Part shown: piece by piece, positions 27,004 to 35,240 of the stretch | How the letters are laid out: the number at the start of each line of letters is the position of its first letter | How positions within the stretch are numbered: position 1 is the stretch's first letter | Assembly (NCBI RefSeq): GCF_900114845.1 | Contig: NZ_FOUK01000005.1 | Coordinates: forward strand, 190,339 to 254,338 | Direction: 5' to 3' | Length of the DNA: 64,000 nucleotides | DNA from: Pimelobacter simplex | GTDB taxonomy: Bacteria; Actinomycetota; Actinomycetes; Propionibacteriales; Nocardioidaceae | The notes under the pieces: generated by a model | What the model was told of the DNA's origin: nothing | Database searches by the model: none | Seen by the model: only the letters and a program-made list of their open reading frames with translations | Position numbers and translations under genes: made by a program

Positions 27004-27686
27004 GGCCGGACCAGCCCCGTCTCGTAGGCGAGGACGACGAGCTGGACCCGGTCCCGCGAGCCGGTCTTGGCGAGCAGCCGGCCGATGTGGGTCTTCACGG
27101 TCGCCTCGGAGACGACGAAGTCGGCGGCGATCTCGGCGTTGGACAGGCCGCGTCCGACCAGGACGAGCGTCTCGCGCTCGCGCTCGGTCAGCGCGGCGAG
27201 CCGGTCGTCACCGTCGGCCGTGCCGGGGCCGCCCGTGGCGCCGGCGGGCAGCGCGGCCGCGAAGTGCTCCAGGAGGCGCCGGGTGGTGCTGGGGGCGACG
27301 ACGGAGTCGCCGGCGTGGACGGTGCGGATCGCCCCGAGCAGGGTCTCGGGCGTGGCGTCCTTGAGCAGGAAGGCGGCGGCGCCCGCGCGGATGGCGGCGA
27401 ACGCGTACTCGTCGAGGTCGAAGGTGGTCAGCACGATCACCTGCGGCGGGTCGGGGCGCTCGGCCAGGCGCCGGGTGGCCTCGACGCCGTCGAGGCGCGG
27501 CATCCGCACGTCCATGAGGACGACGTCGCAGCGGGTCACCGCCAGCCGCTCCAGCGCCTCGCCGCCGTCGCCGGCCTCGCCGACGACAGCGAGGTCGGGC
27601 TGGCTGTCGATGAGCATCCGGAAGCCGGCGCGGACCAGCTCCTGGTCGTCGACGAGGAACACCCGGATCGGCTCTCCCTGGTTCAC
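27000..27686 (-). CDS. NarL/LuxR-family response regulator
   Basis: 228 aa. Receiver domain (IRVFLVDDQELVRAGFRML; phospho-acceptor Asp in VVLMDVRMPRLDG near residue 57; switch Thr in VIVLTTFDLDEYA; Lys in FLLKDA), then a linker, then a LuxR HTH (LTERERETLVLVGRGLSNAEIAADFVVSEATVKTHIGRLL). GTG start 27686 overlaps the sensor-kinase stop, so kinase and regulator are coupled. Targets are unknown; the ABC exporter genes downstream on the same strand are candidates because such pairs often control adjacent exporters. Confidence 0.94.
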   Translation of the reverse strand: MNQGEPIRVFLVDDQELVRAGFRMLIDSQPDLAVVGEAGDGGEALERLAVTRCDVVLMDVRMPRLDGVEATRRLAERPDPPQVIVLTTFDLDEYAFAAIRAGAAAFLLKDATPETLLGAIRTVHAGDSVVAPSTTRRLLEHFAAALPAGATGGPGTADGDDRLAALTERERETLVLVGRGLSNAEIAADFVVSEATVKTHIGRLLAKTGSRDRVQLVVLAYETGLVRP

Positions 27687-28843
27687 AGGGGGATCCTCGC
27701 GCACACCGCGAAGCCGCCGTCCGGCGCGGGGCCCGCGGTGAGGGTGCCGTCGTGCGCCGCGACCCGCTCGCGCATGCCGGTCAGGCCCAGGCCGCGACCG
27801 TCGTCGTGGGCGGCCGCGCCACGGCCGTCGTCGGTGACGACGATCTCGAGCGTGCCGCGCTCGGTGCCCACGACGACGGTGGCCGCCGCGCCGGGACCTG
27901 CGTGCTTGCGGACGTTGCTGAGCGCCTCCTGCACGATCCGGTACGCCGTCAGCGCGACGCCGTCGGAGACCGGGGTCGCCGCCCCGGGGAGCTGCGCGTT
28001 GACGGACGTCCCCGCCGCCTGCGCCTCGGCGACCAGGTCGGCCAGGTCGGTGAGCCGCGGCTGCGGTGTGGTCGGCGCGCCCTCGGCCCGGAGGATGCCG
28101 AGCATCCGGCGCAGCTCGGCGATCGCCTCGCGCCCGGTCGCGGCGATGGTGCCGAGCGCCGGCCCGGTCACCGACGGGTCGTGCGCGGCGGCGGCCCGCG
28201 CGCCGTCGGCCTGGACCACGATCGTGGTCAGCCCGTGCGCGACCACGTCGTGCATCTCGCGGGCGATCCGGTGCCGCTCCTCGATCGCGGCGAGCGCCGC
28301 CTGCTGGGCGGCCTCCCGCTCGAGCCGCTGGCCACGCTCGACCAGCGCGTCGACGTACGCCTGCCGGGTGCGGCCGAGCGTGCCGAGGGTCCAGGCGACG
28401 ACGACGAGGAGCGCGATCGTGATGAAGTACGCGGTCACGTTCTCCGGCGTCGTCATGTTGGTGCCGAAGCCGCGCAGCCAGTCGACGGCGGCGATCGCGG
28501 CGCCCACGACACCCGTCCCGAGTGCCGCGAGAGCCCACCGCGCGCCGGCGTACCGGGCGACGGAGTAGGTCGCGACGGGGAACGCGAACTGGCTCCACAG
28601 CGGGGTGTCGGTGAGGACCGCCTGCGCCGCGCAGCCGAGCGCGACCGCGGTGAAGACCGGGAGCGGGTGCCGGCGGCGCCAGAACAGCGGCACGATCTGG
28701 ACCAGCATCAGCAGGCCCTCGACCACGTCGACGAAGAACAGGTAGGGGAAGACCGGCAGCAGCAGGAACACCGTCAGCCCGACGTCGAACCACCGCTCGC
28801 CGCGCGGGCCCAGCCGCCACGGCTGTCGGTCGGCTCGGGTCAC
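27683..28843 (-). CDS. Two-component sensor histidine kinase (HisKA_3 type)
   Basis: 386 aa. The N-terminal half contains about five or six hydrophobic segments without a clear extracellular sensor domain. HisKA_3 follows, with ERHRIAREMHDVVAHGLTTI carrying the phospho-accepting His, and the C-terminal HATPase domain has VTDDGRGAAAHDDGRGLGLT. This is the DesK/NarX-like kinase class that pairs with NarL regulators, and the partner overlaps its stop codon. GTG 28843 was chosen; longer in-frame starts run through a Pro/Arg-rich segment without coding character. Confidence 0.9.
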   Translation of the reverse strand: MTRADRQPWRLGPRGERWFDVGLTVFLLLPVFPYLFFVDVVEGLLMLVQIVPLFWRRRHPLPVFTAVALGCAAQAVLTDTPLWSQFAFPVATYSVARYAGARWALAALGTGVVGAAIAAVDWLRGFGTNMTTPENVTAYFITIALLVVVAWTLGTLGRTRQAYVDALVERGQRLEREAAQQAALAAIEERHRIAREMHDVVAHGLTTIVVQADGARAAAAHDPSVTGPALGTIAATGREAIAELRRMLGILRAEGAPTTPQPRLTDLADLVAEAQAAGTSVNAQLPGAATPVSDGVALTAYRIVQEALSNVRKHAGPGAAATVVVGTERGTLEIVVTDDGRGAAAHDDGRGLGLTGMRERVAAHDGTLTAGPAPDGGFAVCARIPL

Positions 28844-28964
28844 CGGGCCACCGTAGACGGCCGGGCGGGGGCGGACGTCAGACCACGGGTGGATCCTGAC
28901 CCCGCGGTGGTCCTTCCGTGGGCCGCCGCGGCGGCCTAGCATCGGCGTACCGGAAGGAGTCGCC

Positions 28965-29117
28965 ATGGCCGAGCAGTCCAGGTCCGAGCGCTACCGCCAC
29001 CTGCCCCCGCCGATCGACCCGGCGAGCCTGCGCACCGCGCAGGACGTCGATCCACCTCCGCCCGAGGAGGACGACCACTACCGCGAGCTGCTCTGGGTCG
29101 TGAACCGCTACGGCTGA
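28965..29117 (+). CDS. Small acidic/proline-rich protein, unknown function
   Basis: 50 aa, starting MAEQSRSERYRHLPPPIDPA and ending YRELLWVVNRYG. The start is convincing: GGAAGGAG lies 6-7 nt before the ATG. It is soluble, with a central acidic and Pro-rich run (DVDPPPPEEDD), and no family is recognised. Divergent from the histidine-kinase gene, with 121 nt between them. Short conserved proteins of this type are easily missed, so the call rests on the Shine-Dalgarno sequence and codon bias. Confidence 0.6.
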   Translation: MAEQSRSERYRHLPPPIDPASLRTAQDVDPPPPEEDDHYRELLWVVNRYG

Positions 29118-29343
29118 GCCCCGCGGCGAGCCGTGTTGCCGGTCGTCGGGGGAAGCGCCGGCGACGTGAGCGGCGGGAGCGACGAAGGAGCGACCGGAGC
29201 GGAGGTGCCGCGCCTTTCCCCGAGCCGGCCGCCCGGCCGCCGAGCCCCCTTCCGCACCGCGGGCGAGGACGGCGGGCGCGGCAGCGTGGCGTGACGGAGG
29301 AGCGACACGCTCGCGCAGGACGGCACTGAGTAAGGTCAGCGCC
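29118..29343. other. Intergenic stretch, no gene seen
   Basis: 226 nt between two small plus-strand genes. It is very GC-rich with recurring short words (GGAGCGAC/GAGCGACC at about 29175-29205 and again near 29298-29306). No convincing reading frame, RNA gene or strong hairpin was found. The last nucleotides hold the promoter of the DUF4177 gene. Confidence 0.5.
29331..29336 (+). promoter_or_regulatory. -10 box of leaderless DUF4177-ridA operon promoter
   Basis: TAAGGT followed by 7 nt (CAGCGCC) and the ATG at 29344; no Shine-Dalgarno sequence is present. Confidence 0.55.
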
Positions 29344-29499
29344 ATGACCAAGTGGGAGTACCAGGTGGCGCCCGTCCTGAACCACGTCGCGGCGCAGATC
29401 CTCAACAACTTCGGCCAGGACGGGTGGGAGCTCGTCACGCTCATCCCCGGCCAGGGTGGCAACGACATCGCTTACTTCAAGCGCCCGATCGAGGGCTGA
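29344..29499 (+). CDS. DUF4177-like small protein
   Basis: 51 aa, MTKWEYQVAPVLNHVAAQIL ... GQDGWELVTLIPGQGGNDIAYFKRP. The W-EY start and the 'GWELV' core followed by an aromatic-KR ending are the DUF4177 signature. Function unknown. It is first in a tight run with ridA, Nudix and MBL genes: 3 nt to the next start. The leaderless promoter immediately upstream fixes the start. Confidence 0.8.
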   Translation: MTKWEYQVAPVLNHVAAQILNNFGQDGWELVTLIPGQGGNDIAYFKRPIEG

Positions 29500-29502
29500 G
29501 CG

Positions 29503-29970
29503 GTGCCGACCCCCGAGGAGCGCCTGGCCGCGCTCGGCCTGGACGTCCCGGACGTCGTCCCGCCGGTGGCGGTCTACGTCCCCGCCGTCCGCAGCGGCGA
29601 CCACGTCTACACCGCCGGCCAGCTGCCGATGCGCGACGGCGCCCTGATGGCGACCGGCAAGGTCGGCGCCGAGGTCAGCGCGGACGACGCCTATGCCTGC
29701 GCCCGCCAGTGCGCGCTCAACGCGATCGCGGCGATCCGCTCGATCGCCGGCGAGCTGAGCAACGTCCGGATCGTCAAGGTGGTCGCGTTCGTCGCGTCCA
29801 CGCCCGACTTCACCGGTCAGCCGGGGGTCGCGAACGGTGCGTCCGAGCTGCTCGGCGAGGTCTTCGGCGACGCCGGCGTGCACGCGCGCTCGGCGGTCGG
29901 CGTCCCGGTGCTGCCGCTCGACGCGCCCGTCGAGGTCGAGGTGATCGCCGAGATCGTCGGCGCCTCCTGA
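29503..29970 (+). CDS. RidA family protein (YjgF/Rv3678c-like)
   Basis: 155 aa. GDHVYTAGQLPMRDGALMATGKVGAEVSADDAYACARQCALNAIAAI is the RidA core, and the C-terminal ARSAVGVPVLPLDAPVEVEV matches the ligand-pocket region, including the Arg of the RSAVGV motif. RidA members hydrolyse reactive enamine/imine intermediates from PLP enzymes. This version, with the VPxxxYVPAVRSG N-terminus, belongs to a RidA-like subgroup found beside crp/nth in actinobacteria. GTG start 29503. The Nudix ATG overlaps its stop. Confidence 0.9.
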   Translation: MPTPEERLAALGLDVPDVVPPVAVYVPAVRSGDHVYTAGQLPMRDGALMATGKVGAEVSADDAYACARQCALNAIAAIRSIAGELSNVRIVKVVAFVASTPDFTGQPGVANGASELLGEVFGDAGVHARSAVGVPVLPLDAPVEVEVIAEIVGAS

Positions 29971-30842
29971 TGATCCCGCTGCCGCCGGTGCCGCTGCCCG
30001 CACACCTCGCCGACCTCGCCGCCGAGTACGCGGACGGACGGCGCGAGCCGGCCGCGCCGCGCGACGCGGCGACCGTCGTCCTGCAGCGGGCGGGCGCCGA
30101 CGGGCGGCCGGAGATCTACCTCCTGCGCCGGCACACCACGATGGCGTTCGCCGGGGGCATGTGCGTGTTCCCGGGGGGCGGCGTCGACCCGCGCGACTAC
30201 GACCACACCGTGGCCTGGGCCGGGCCCACGCCCGCGGAGTGGGCGGCGCGGCTCGGCACCACCGAGGACGTCGCGCGGGCGCTGATCTGCGCGGCCGTGC
30301 GCGAGACGTTCGAGGAGTCCGGGGTGCTGCTCGCCGGCACCTCGGCCGACAGCGTGGTCGCCGACACGACGAGCGACGACTGGGAGGCCGACCGGGTCGC
30401 CCTCGAGTCGCGCGCGCTGTCGATGACCGACTTCCTCGACCAGCGCGGACTCGTGCTGCGCACCGACCTGCTCGGCATCTGGAGCGGCTGGCTGACGCCG
30501 GTCTTCGAGCCGAAGCGCTACCGCACCTGGTTCTTCGTCGCCCGCCTGCCCGAGGGACAGGTGACCCGCGACGTGTCGAGCGAGTCGTCCGAGGTGGTCT
30601 GGATCCCGGCTGCCGAGGCCGCCGACCAGGCCGACCGCGGCGAGCTCGCCATGCTCCCGCCGACGTACCTGACCTGTCTCGAGGTCGGCACCCACGCGAC
30701 GCCGGACGACGTCCTCGCGGCCAGCACGTCGCGCACGGTCGAGATGTTCACGCCGTCGGTCGAGCCGCTGGGCGAGGGCTTCACGCTCTCGATGCCCGAC
30801 TGGCTGCGGCCGCTGGTGGCGGCACGGCGGGCCGTGTCGTGA
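29970..30842 (+). CDS. Nudix hydrolase
   Basis: 290 aa. Nudix fold with GGMCVFPGGGVDPRDYD, and after an insertion of about 30 residues the catalytic helix AAVRETFEESGVLL (REx2EE). The insertion within the Nudix box separates the two halves, as in larger NUDT19-like hydrolases. YRTWFFVARLPEGQ and a long C-terminal region follow. The family hydrolyses nucleoside diphosphate-X compounds such as CoA derivatives; the substrate here is not predictable. ATG overlaps the ridA stop (TGATG) and its own stop overlaps the MBL gene. Confidence 0.88.
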   Translation: MIPLPPVPLPAHLADLAAEYADGRREPAAPRDAATVVLQRAGADGRPEIYLLRRHTTMAFAGGMCVFPGGGVDPRDYDHTVAWAGPTPAEWAARLGTTEDVARALICAAVRETFEESGVLLAGTSADSVVADTTSDDWEADRVALESRALSMTDFLDQRGLVLRTDLLGIWSGWLTPVFEPKRYRTWFFVARLPEGQVTRDVSSESSEVVWIPAAEAADQADRGELAMLPPTYLTCLEVGTHATPDDVLAASTSRTVEMFTPSVEPLGEGFTLSMPDWLRPLVAARRAVS

Positions 30843-31660
30843 GCGAGGCCTGGACCGGGGGACCGTACGGCGACCGCGGCCGCTGCGTGCTCGCGCCCAA
30901 CCCGGGGATCATGACGCTCGACGGGACGAACACCTGGATCCTGCGCGAGCCCGGCTCCGGCCGCTCGATCGTCGTCGACCCCGGGCCGCTCGACGACGGC
31001 CACCTCGACGCCGTCGCCGCCGTCGCCGGCGAGGTGGACGCGGTCGTCGTCACCCACCACCACTACGACCACACCGAGGCCGCGCGCTCCTTCGCCGAGC
31101 GGATGGGCTGCGGCGTGCGCGGGCTCGACCCCGAGCAGTGCTGGCGCGCGGACCCGCTCGCCGACGGCGAGGTGCTCTCCGTCGGCGGCCTCGACGTCGA
31201 GGTGCTGACCACGCCGGGGCACACCACCGACTCGATCTCGCTGCTCGTCGAGGCCGACGGCGCGCTGCTGACCGGCGACATGGTCCTCGGCCGCGGCACC
31301 ACGGTGATCGTGCACCCCGACGGCGACCTCGGCTCGTACTTCGACTCGATCGCCCGGATGCGCGCGCTCGTCACGTCCGGCCGGGTCGCGTCGCTGTGGC
31401 CGGCCCACGGACCGGTCCTGCCCGACGCGGCCGGCGTCCTCGACCACTACGTCGTGCACCGCCGCGACCGGCTCGCCCAGGTCGAGGCCGCGCTGCCCCG
31501 GCTCGGCCTGTCGCCCACCGACCTGCCGCCCGACGTCGCCGAGCACCCGACGCTGCCGCGCCAGGTCGTCGAGGTCGTGTACGCCGACGTCGACTCCTCG
31601 CTGTGGGACGCCGCCGAGTCGTCGGTGCGGGCCCAGCTGGCCTACCTCGCGCGCCGCTGA
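30839..31660 (+). CDS. Metallo-beta-lactamase-fold hydrolase
   Basis: 273 aa. The metal-binding motif VVVTHHHYDHTEAA (HxHxDH) is near residue 75, a further His lies in TTPGHTTDS, and Asp in LLTGDMVLG, so the di-zinc site is complete. The opening NPGIMTLDGTNTWIL and the C-terminal helix region resemble the LACTB2/RNase-Z-like MBL group. GTG start overlaps the Nudix stop. Likely the last gene of the DUF4177-ridA-Nudix-MBL operon. Substrate not known. Confidence 0.9.
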   Translation: MSEAWTGGPYGDRGRCVLAPNPGIMTLDGTNTWILREPGSGRSIVVDPGPLDDGHLDAVAAVAGEVDAVVVTHHHYDHTEAARSFAERMGCGVRGLDPEQCWRADPLADGEVLSVGGLDVEVLTTPGHTTDSISLLVEADGALLTGDMVLGRGTTVIVHPDGDLGSYFDSIARMRALVTSGRVASLWPAHGPVLPDAAGVLDHYVVHRRDRLAQVEAALPRLGLSPTDLPPDVAEHPTLPRQVVEVVYADVDSSLWDAAESSVRAQLAYLARR

Positions 31661-31670
31661 CCAGACGTTT

Positions 31671-31693
31671 TGGCGGTAGTTCGCCGAAAACCG
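31671..31693 (+). terminator. Weak hairpin after MBL gene
   Basis: TTTTGGCG and CGCCGAAAA can pair with one bulge around a short loop. It lies between two same-strand genes and is the only hairpin seen in the 67-nt gap. Low confidence. Confidence 0.3.
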
Positions 31694-31727
31694 GGACGCA
31701 GCGCGAGGTCTCGCTGACGATGGAGAG

Positions 31728-33650
31728 ATGCTCCCTCCCCCCAGAAGACCCCGTCATCGGCGTGCCCGGCTCCTGGCCGCGACCGCCTTCCTCCTCGCCG
31801 GCGTGCTCGTCGCGCCGCCCTCGTTCGCCGACGGCGACGCCGAGCCGCCGGCGGCGCCGCCCGTGACCGAACCGGCCGGTTCGCCCGAGCCCGAGGTCAC
31901 GCCGACCCCGGAGCCCGAGCCGACGCCCGAGCCGGAGCCGGAGCCGGAGCCGGAGCCGACGCCCGAGCCCGAGCCCCAGCCGGAGCCGAAGCCGGAGCCC
32001 GCACCCGAACCGGAGCCCGCGCCCCCGGCCAAGGCCCCGAGCGCGGCCAAGGCTCCCCAAGCCGCCCCCCAAGCCGCGGCCGGCCCGGTGATCACCGGCG
32101 AGAACCCGATCGTGCGCGACGCGACCAGCGTCAACGGCGCGCAGGTCTCCGTGGACTTCTCGATCAGCGGCGGCTGGGCGGACCAGAGCTTCGTGGCCGG
32201 TGCCTGCGCGGTCAGCCCCGTCGAGATCACCTCGCCGCAGCAGCTGCTGGGACTGCAGTTCCTCGGCTACACGACCACGCGCACCTTCCACGCCACCAAG
32301 CAGTTCCCCATCGGCACCACCTACGGCGCATGCCTGTGGGGCCGGTTCAGCCTGATCAACCTGGTGGACTTCGCGTTCCAGCGGTTCACCGTGACCGTCA
32401 ACGACCCGGCACCGGTGATCACCGTCCCGGTCGACCAGGTGGTCGAGGCGACCGGTGCCGCGGGCGCTCCGGTGTCCTTCGCGGTCTCGGCCAGCGACCC
32501 GATCGACGGGCCGCTCGCGGCGAGCTGCGTCCGGCCGGGCGACGTCCCGGTGGCCTCGGGCGACACCTTCGCGATCGGGACGACGACGGTGACGTGCACG
32601 AGCGCGCTCAACTCCCGTGGGAAGCGGGCCACGGACACGTTCGACGTCACCGTGGCCGACTCGACGGCGCCGACGATCGACGTCCCCGAGGCGGTCCACG
32701 ACCCGGTCGCCGGCAGCCGCGGCTTCGTGCTGACGGCGACCGGCGCCGACGGCGCCGTGCTCACCTACACGACGATCACCACGGACGCCGTCGACCCGGC
32801 GCCGCAGGTGACCTGCAGCCGGCCGTCCGGGTCCGTCGCCGCCATCGGCACCGGCAGCCTCACCTGCCGGGCCCGGGACGCGGCCGGCAACGAGAGCGCC
32901 GACCTGGTGCTGTCGGTGCGGGTCGTGGCGCCGGAGCCGACGATCACCGTCCCGGCCGACCTCTCGGCCGAGGCGACCGGCCCGGACGGGGCGGCCGTCG
33001 ACTTCGCCGCCTCCGGCCGCGACTTCGTCGACACCGCGCTCGTGGCCGAGTGCCGCACCGGTGCGGACGGCTCGGGTCCGGTGGTGACGCCGGGCGCGAC
33101 CTTCGCGCTGGGCACCACCACGGTGCGGTGCCGGGTCGAGGACCAGTGGCAGGGCGCGGCGACGGGCACGTTCACCGTGACCGTCGCGGACACCACCGCC
33201 CCGGTGATCACCGTCCCCGACGACATCACCGTCGAGGCCACCGGTGACGCCGGTGCCGTGGTGACCTACCAGGCCAGCGCGACCGACCTGGTGCACGGCG
33301 ACGTGCCGGTCAGCTGCACGCCCGCCTCGGGCGGCACCTTCGAGATCGGGACGACGACGGTGACCTGCACGGCGGCCGACCCGGCGACCCCGCCGGCAGT
33401 GCGGGGCCGGGTCGCCGCCCGCGCGGGGAGCGCGTCCGCGACCTTCACGGTCACGGTCCTCGCCCCGGTCGAGGGCGAGGTCGGCGGTGTCGTCGACGAG
33501 AACGACGGTGACGGTGCCGGCGCCGGGACCGGCTCGCCGTCCGCGACGGGCCTGCCCGCGACGGGCGCGCCCCGCCTGCTCGAGCCGGGTCTGCTCGCGG
33601 CTCTGCTCCTGCTGGGCGGCCTGCTGCTGGTCCGGCGCCGCCGGGCCTGA
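31728..33650 (+). CDS. Cell-wall-anchored surface protein with HYR/Ig-like repeats and LPXTG-like motif
   Basis: 640 aa. A Sec signal peptide (RRARLLAATAFLLAGVLVAP) leads to a spacer of Pro-Glu repeats at about residues 47-105, which would span the cell wall. Several HYR-type repeats then follow, recognisable from 'APVITVPxDxxVEATGxxGAxVxFxxSAxD' starts and 'FxIGTTTVTC' ends. At residue 609 comes LPATG, then a hydrophobic helix and RRRRA: a complete sorting signal, so it should be a sortase substrate. No sortase gene is in the window. The start has GGAGAG just upstream. Probably an adhesin-like or structural surface protein. Confidence 0.9.
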   Translation: MLPPPRRPRHRRARLLAATAFLLAGVLVAPPSFADGDAEPPAAPPVTEPAGSPEPEVTPTPEPEPTPEPEPEPEPEPTPEPEPQPEPKPEPAPEPEPAPPAKAPSAAKAPQAAPQAAAGPVITGENPIVRDATSVNGAQVSVDFSISGGWADQSFVAGACAVSPVEITSPQQLLGLQFLGYTTTRTFHATKQFPIGTTYGACLWGRFSLINLVDFAFQRFTVTVNDPAPVITVPVDQVVEATGAAGAPVSFAVSASDPIDGPLAASCVRPGDVPVASGDTFAIGTTTVTCTSALNSRGKRATDTFDVTVADSTAPTIDVPEAVHDPVAGSRGFVLTATGADGAVLTYTTITTDAVDPAPQVTCSRPSGSVAAIGTGSLTCRARDAAGNESADLVLSVRVVAPEPTITVPADLSAEATGPDGAAVDFAASGRDFVDTALVAECRTGADGSGPVVTPGATFALGTTTVRCRVEDQWQGAATGTFTVTVADTTAPVITVPDDITVEATGDAGAVVTYQASATDLVHGDVPVSCTPASGGTFEIGTTTVTCTAADPATPPAVRGRVAARAGSASATFTVTVLAPVEGEVGGVVDENDGDGAGAGTGSPSATGLPATGAPRLLEPGLLAALLLLGGLLLVRRRRA

Positions 33651-33664
33651 GCGTCCACCAACGC

Positions 33665-33704
33665 CGAGACCCCGCCGCCCGAGTGATCGGGCGGCGGGGT
33701 CTCG
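33665..33704. terminator. Strong bidirectional terminator
   Basis: Perfect 18-bp stem (33665-33682, beginning CGAGACCCCGCC, and 33687-33704) with a 4-nt loop GTGA, located 15 nt past the surface-protein stop and 28 nt before the convergent crp stop. Confidence 0.8.
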
Positions 33705-33731
33705 TCGTCGTTGCGGGTGCTGCGGAGTGGC

Positions 33732-34409
33732 TCAGCGCGCGCGGCGCGACATCCGCTCCATGTCGAGGATCACGACCGAGCGCGGCTCGAGCCGCAGCCA
33801 GCCGCGCGAGGCGAAGTCGGCGAGCGCCTTGTTGACCGTCTCGCGGGAGGCGCCGACCAGCTGGGCGAGCTCCTCCTGGGTGAGGTCGTGGTGGACGTGC
33901 ACGCCGTCGTCGGCGGTGCGCCCGAAGCGCTCGGCGAGGTCGAGCAGTGCCTTGGCGACCCGGCCGGGGACGTCGGAGAACACGAGGTCCGCGACGACGT
34001 CGTTGGCCTTGCGCAGCCGCGCCGCCAGCTGGGCGAGCAGGCCGCGCGCGACGACCGGGCGGCCCTCGAGCCAGCGCAGCAGGTCCTCGTGCGACAGCGA
34101 GGCGAACTCGGCGTCGGTCACGCAGGTGACGGTGGCCGAGCGCGGGCCGGGGTCGAAGAGCGACAGCTCGCCGAACATCTGGCCGGGGCCCATGATCGCG
34201 AGCAGGTTCTCGCGCCCGTCGGAGGACGTGCGTCCGAGCTTCACCTTGCCCTCGAGGACGACGTACAGCTTGTCGCCGCTGTCGCCCTCGTGGAACAGCA
34301 CCTCGCCGCGGCGCAGCCGCGTGGTGGCCAGCGACGTGCGCAGCGCTGCCATGGCCTCGTCGTCGAGGGCACTGAACAGTGGCGCCTGACGGAGTACGTC
34401 GTTGTCCAC
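33732..34409 (-). CDS. crp: cAMP receptor protein, CRP/FNR family (Rv3676 type)
   Basis: 225 aa. Cyclic-nucleotide domain with RGEVLFHEGDSGDKLYVVLEGKVKLGR and the phosphate-binding cassette FGELSLFDPGPRSATVT; the HTH is LTQEELAQLVGASRETVNKALADFASRGWLRLE. It closely follows the mycobacterial CRP Rv3676 and corynebacterial GlxR through nearly its full length, and the divergent nth gene repeats the mycobacterial arrangement. GTG start 34409 has GGAGGA upstream. A likely CRP box lies in the divergent gap. Global regulator that would respond to cAMP, for which the cyclase at 1685-3268 is one source. Confidence 0.94.
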   Translation of the reverse strand: MDNDVLRQAPLFSALDDEAMAALRTSLATTRLRRGEVLFHEGDSGDKLYVVLEGKVKLGRTSSDGRENLLAIMGPGQMFGELSLFDPGPRSATVTCVTDAEFASLSHEDLLRWLEGRPVVARGLLAQLAARLRKANDVVADLVFSDVPGRVAKALLDLAERFGRTADDGVHVHHDLTQEELAQLVGASRETVNKALADFASRGWLRLEPRSVVILDMERMSRRAR

Positions 34410-34454
34410 GCTTCCTCCAAAGTTGCGTAAAACCCGGTCTGCGGCATCCTAGCC

Positions 34455-34470
34455 AGTGCAACATGTCACA
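34455..34470. promoter_or_regulatory. Candidate CRP/GlxR-type box
   Basis: The 16-mer AGTGCAACATGTCACA reads on the minus strand as TGTGACATGTTGCACT. It has one perfect TGTGA half and a partial second half with the standard 6-nt spacing. It lies between crp and nth and suggests autoregulation. Confidence 0.5.
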
Positions 34471-34510
34471 CCTAGCGGACGCGCGGTCCTGGACTGTCGG
34501 ACTCACACCG

Positions 34511-34516
34511 TAGGGT
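34511..34516 (+). promoter_or_regulatory. -10 box of leaderless nth promoter
   Basis: TAGGGT followed by 7 nt (GGCCTCC) and GTG at 34524. This decides the nth start: the alternative in-frame GTG at 34515 would overlap the -10 box. Confidence 0.6.
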
Positions 34517-34523
34517 GGCCTCC

Positions 34524-35240
34524 GTGCGGCCGATCGACATCACCGAGGAGACGTCGACCCAGCTCGTCCGGCGGGCGCGCAAGATCGACCGGGTCCTCGC
34601 CGAGACCTACCCCGACGCCAAGGCCGAGCTCGACTTCGACAACGCCTTCGAGTGCCTCGTCGTCACCGTCCTCTCGGCGCAGACGACCGACAAGCGGGTC
34701 AACGCGGTGCGCCCGACGCTCTTCGCGGCCTACCCCGACCCGGCGTCGATGGCCGCGGCCGATCGCGCCCACCTCGAGCAGATCGTCGGTCCGCTGGGCT
34801 TCTTCCGCGCCAAGACCGAGTCGCTGCTCAAGCTGAGCGCCGCCCTCGTCGAGAGGTACGACGGCCAGGTGCCCGGCCGCCTCGACGACCTGGTCACGTT
34901 GCCCGGCGTCGGGCGCAAGACCGCCAACGTGGTGCTCGGCAACGCCTTCGACGTCCCCGGGATCACCGTCGACACCCACTTCGGGCGGCTCGCCCGCCGG
35001 CTCGGCTTCACCGACGAGACCGACCCGGTCAAGGTCGAGCACGCCGTGGGTGCGCTCTTCCCCAAGCGGGACTGGACGATGCTCTCGCACCACCTCATCT
35101 GGCACGGCCGCCGCCGCTGCCACGCGAAGAAGCCCGCGTGCGGTGCCTGCCCCGTGGCGCGCTGGTGCCCGTCCTACGGCACCGGGCCGACCGACCCCGT
35201 CGAGGCCGAGAAGCTCGTCCGCACCGAGGGCCCCAACTGA
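34524..35240 (+). CDS. nth: Endonuclease III
   Basis: 238 aa DNA glycosylase/AP lyase for oxidised pyrimidines in base excision repair. The helix-hairpin-helix LVTLPGVGRKTANVVLGNAF carries the catalytic Lys and is followed by ITVDTHFGRL with the catalytic Asp. The 4Fe-4S loop CHAKKPACGACPVARWC (C-x6-C-x2-C-x5-C) is intact. Length and motifs match mycobacterial Nth. It begins the nth-tlpA-Nudix-marP operon, whose genes overlap or nearly touch. Confidence 0.95.
   Translation: MRPIDITEETSTQLVRRARKIDRVLAETYPDAKAELDFDNAFECLVVTVLSAQTTDKRVNAVRPTLFAAYPDPASMAAADRAHLEQIVGPLGFFRAKTESLLKLSAALVERYDGQVPGRLDDLVTLPGVGRKTANVVLGNAFDVPGITVDTHFGRLARRLGFTDETDPVKVEHAVGALFPKRDWTMLSHHLIWHGRRRCHAKKPACGACPVARWCPSYGTGPTDPVEAEKLVRTEGPN

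Noticed and set aside
29118..29343. Possible gene or RNA in the GC-rich gap
   Set aside because: No start with ribosome-binding site, no stable hairpin of note and no codon bias; only short recurring words.
31890..32040. Short repetitive DNA at about 31.9 kb that might look like a CRISPR-like or satellite array
   Set aside because: It encodes in-frame Pro-Glu repeats of the surface protein and has no spacer structure.
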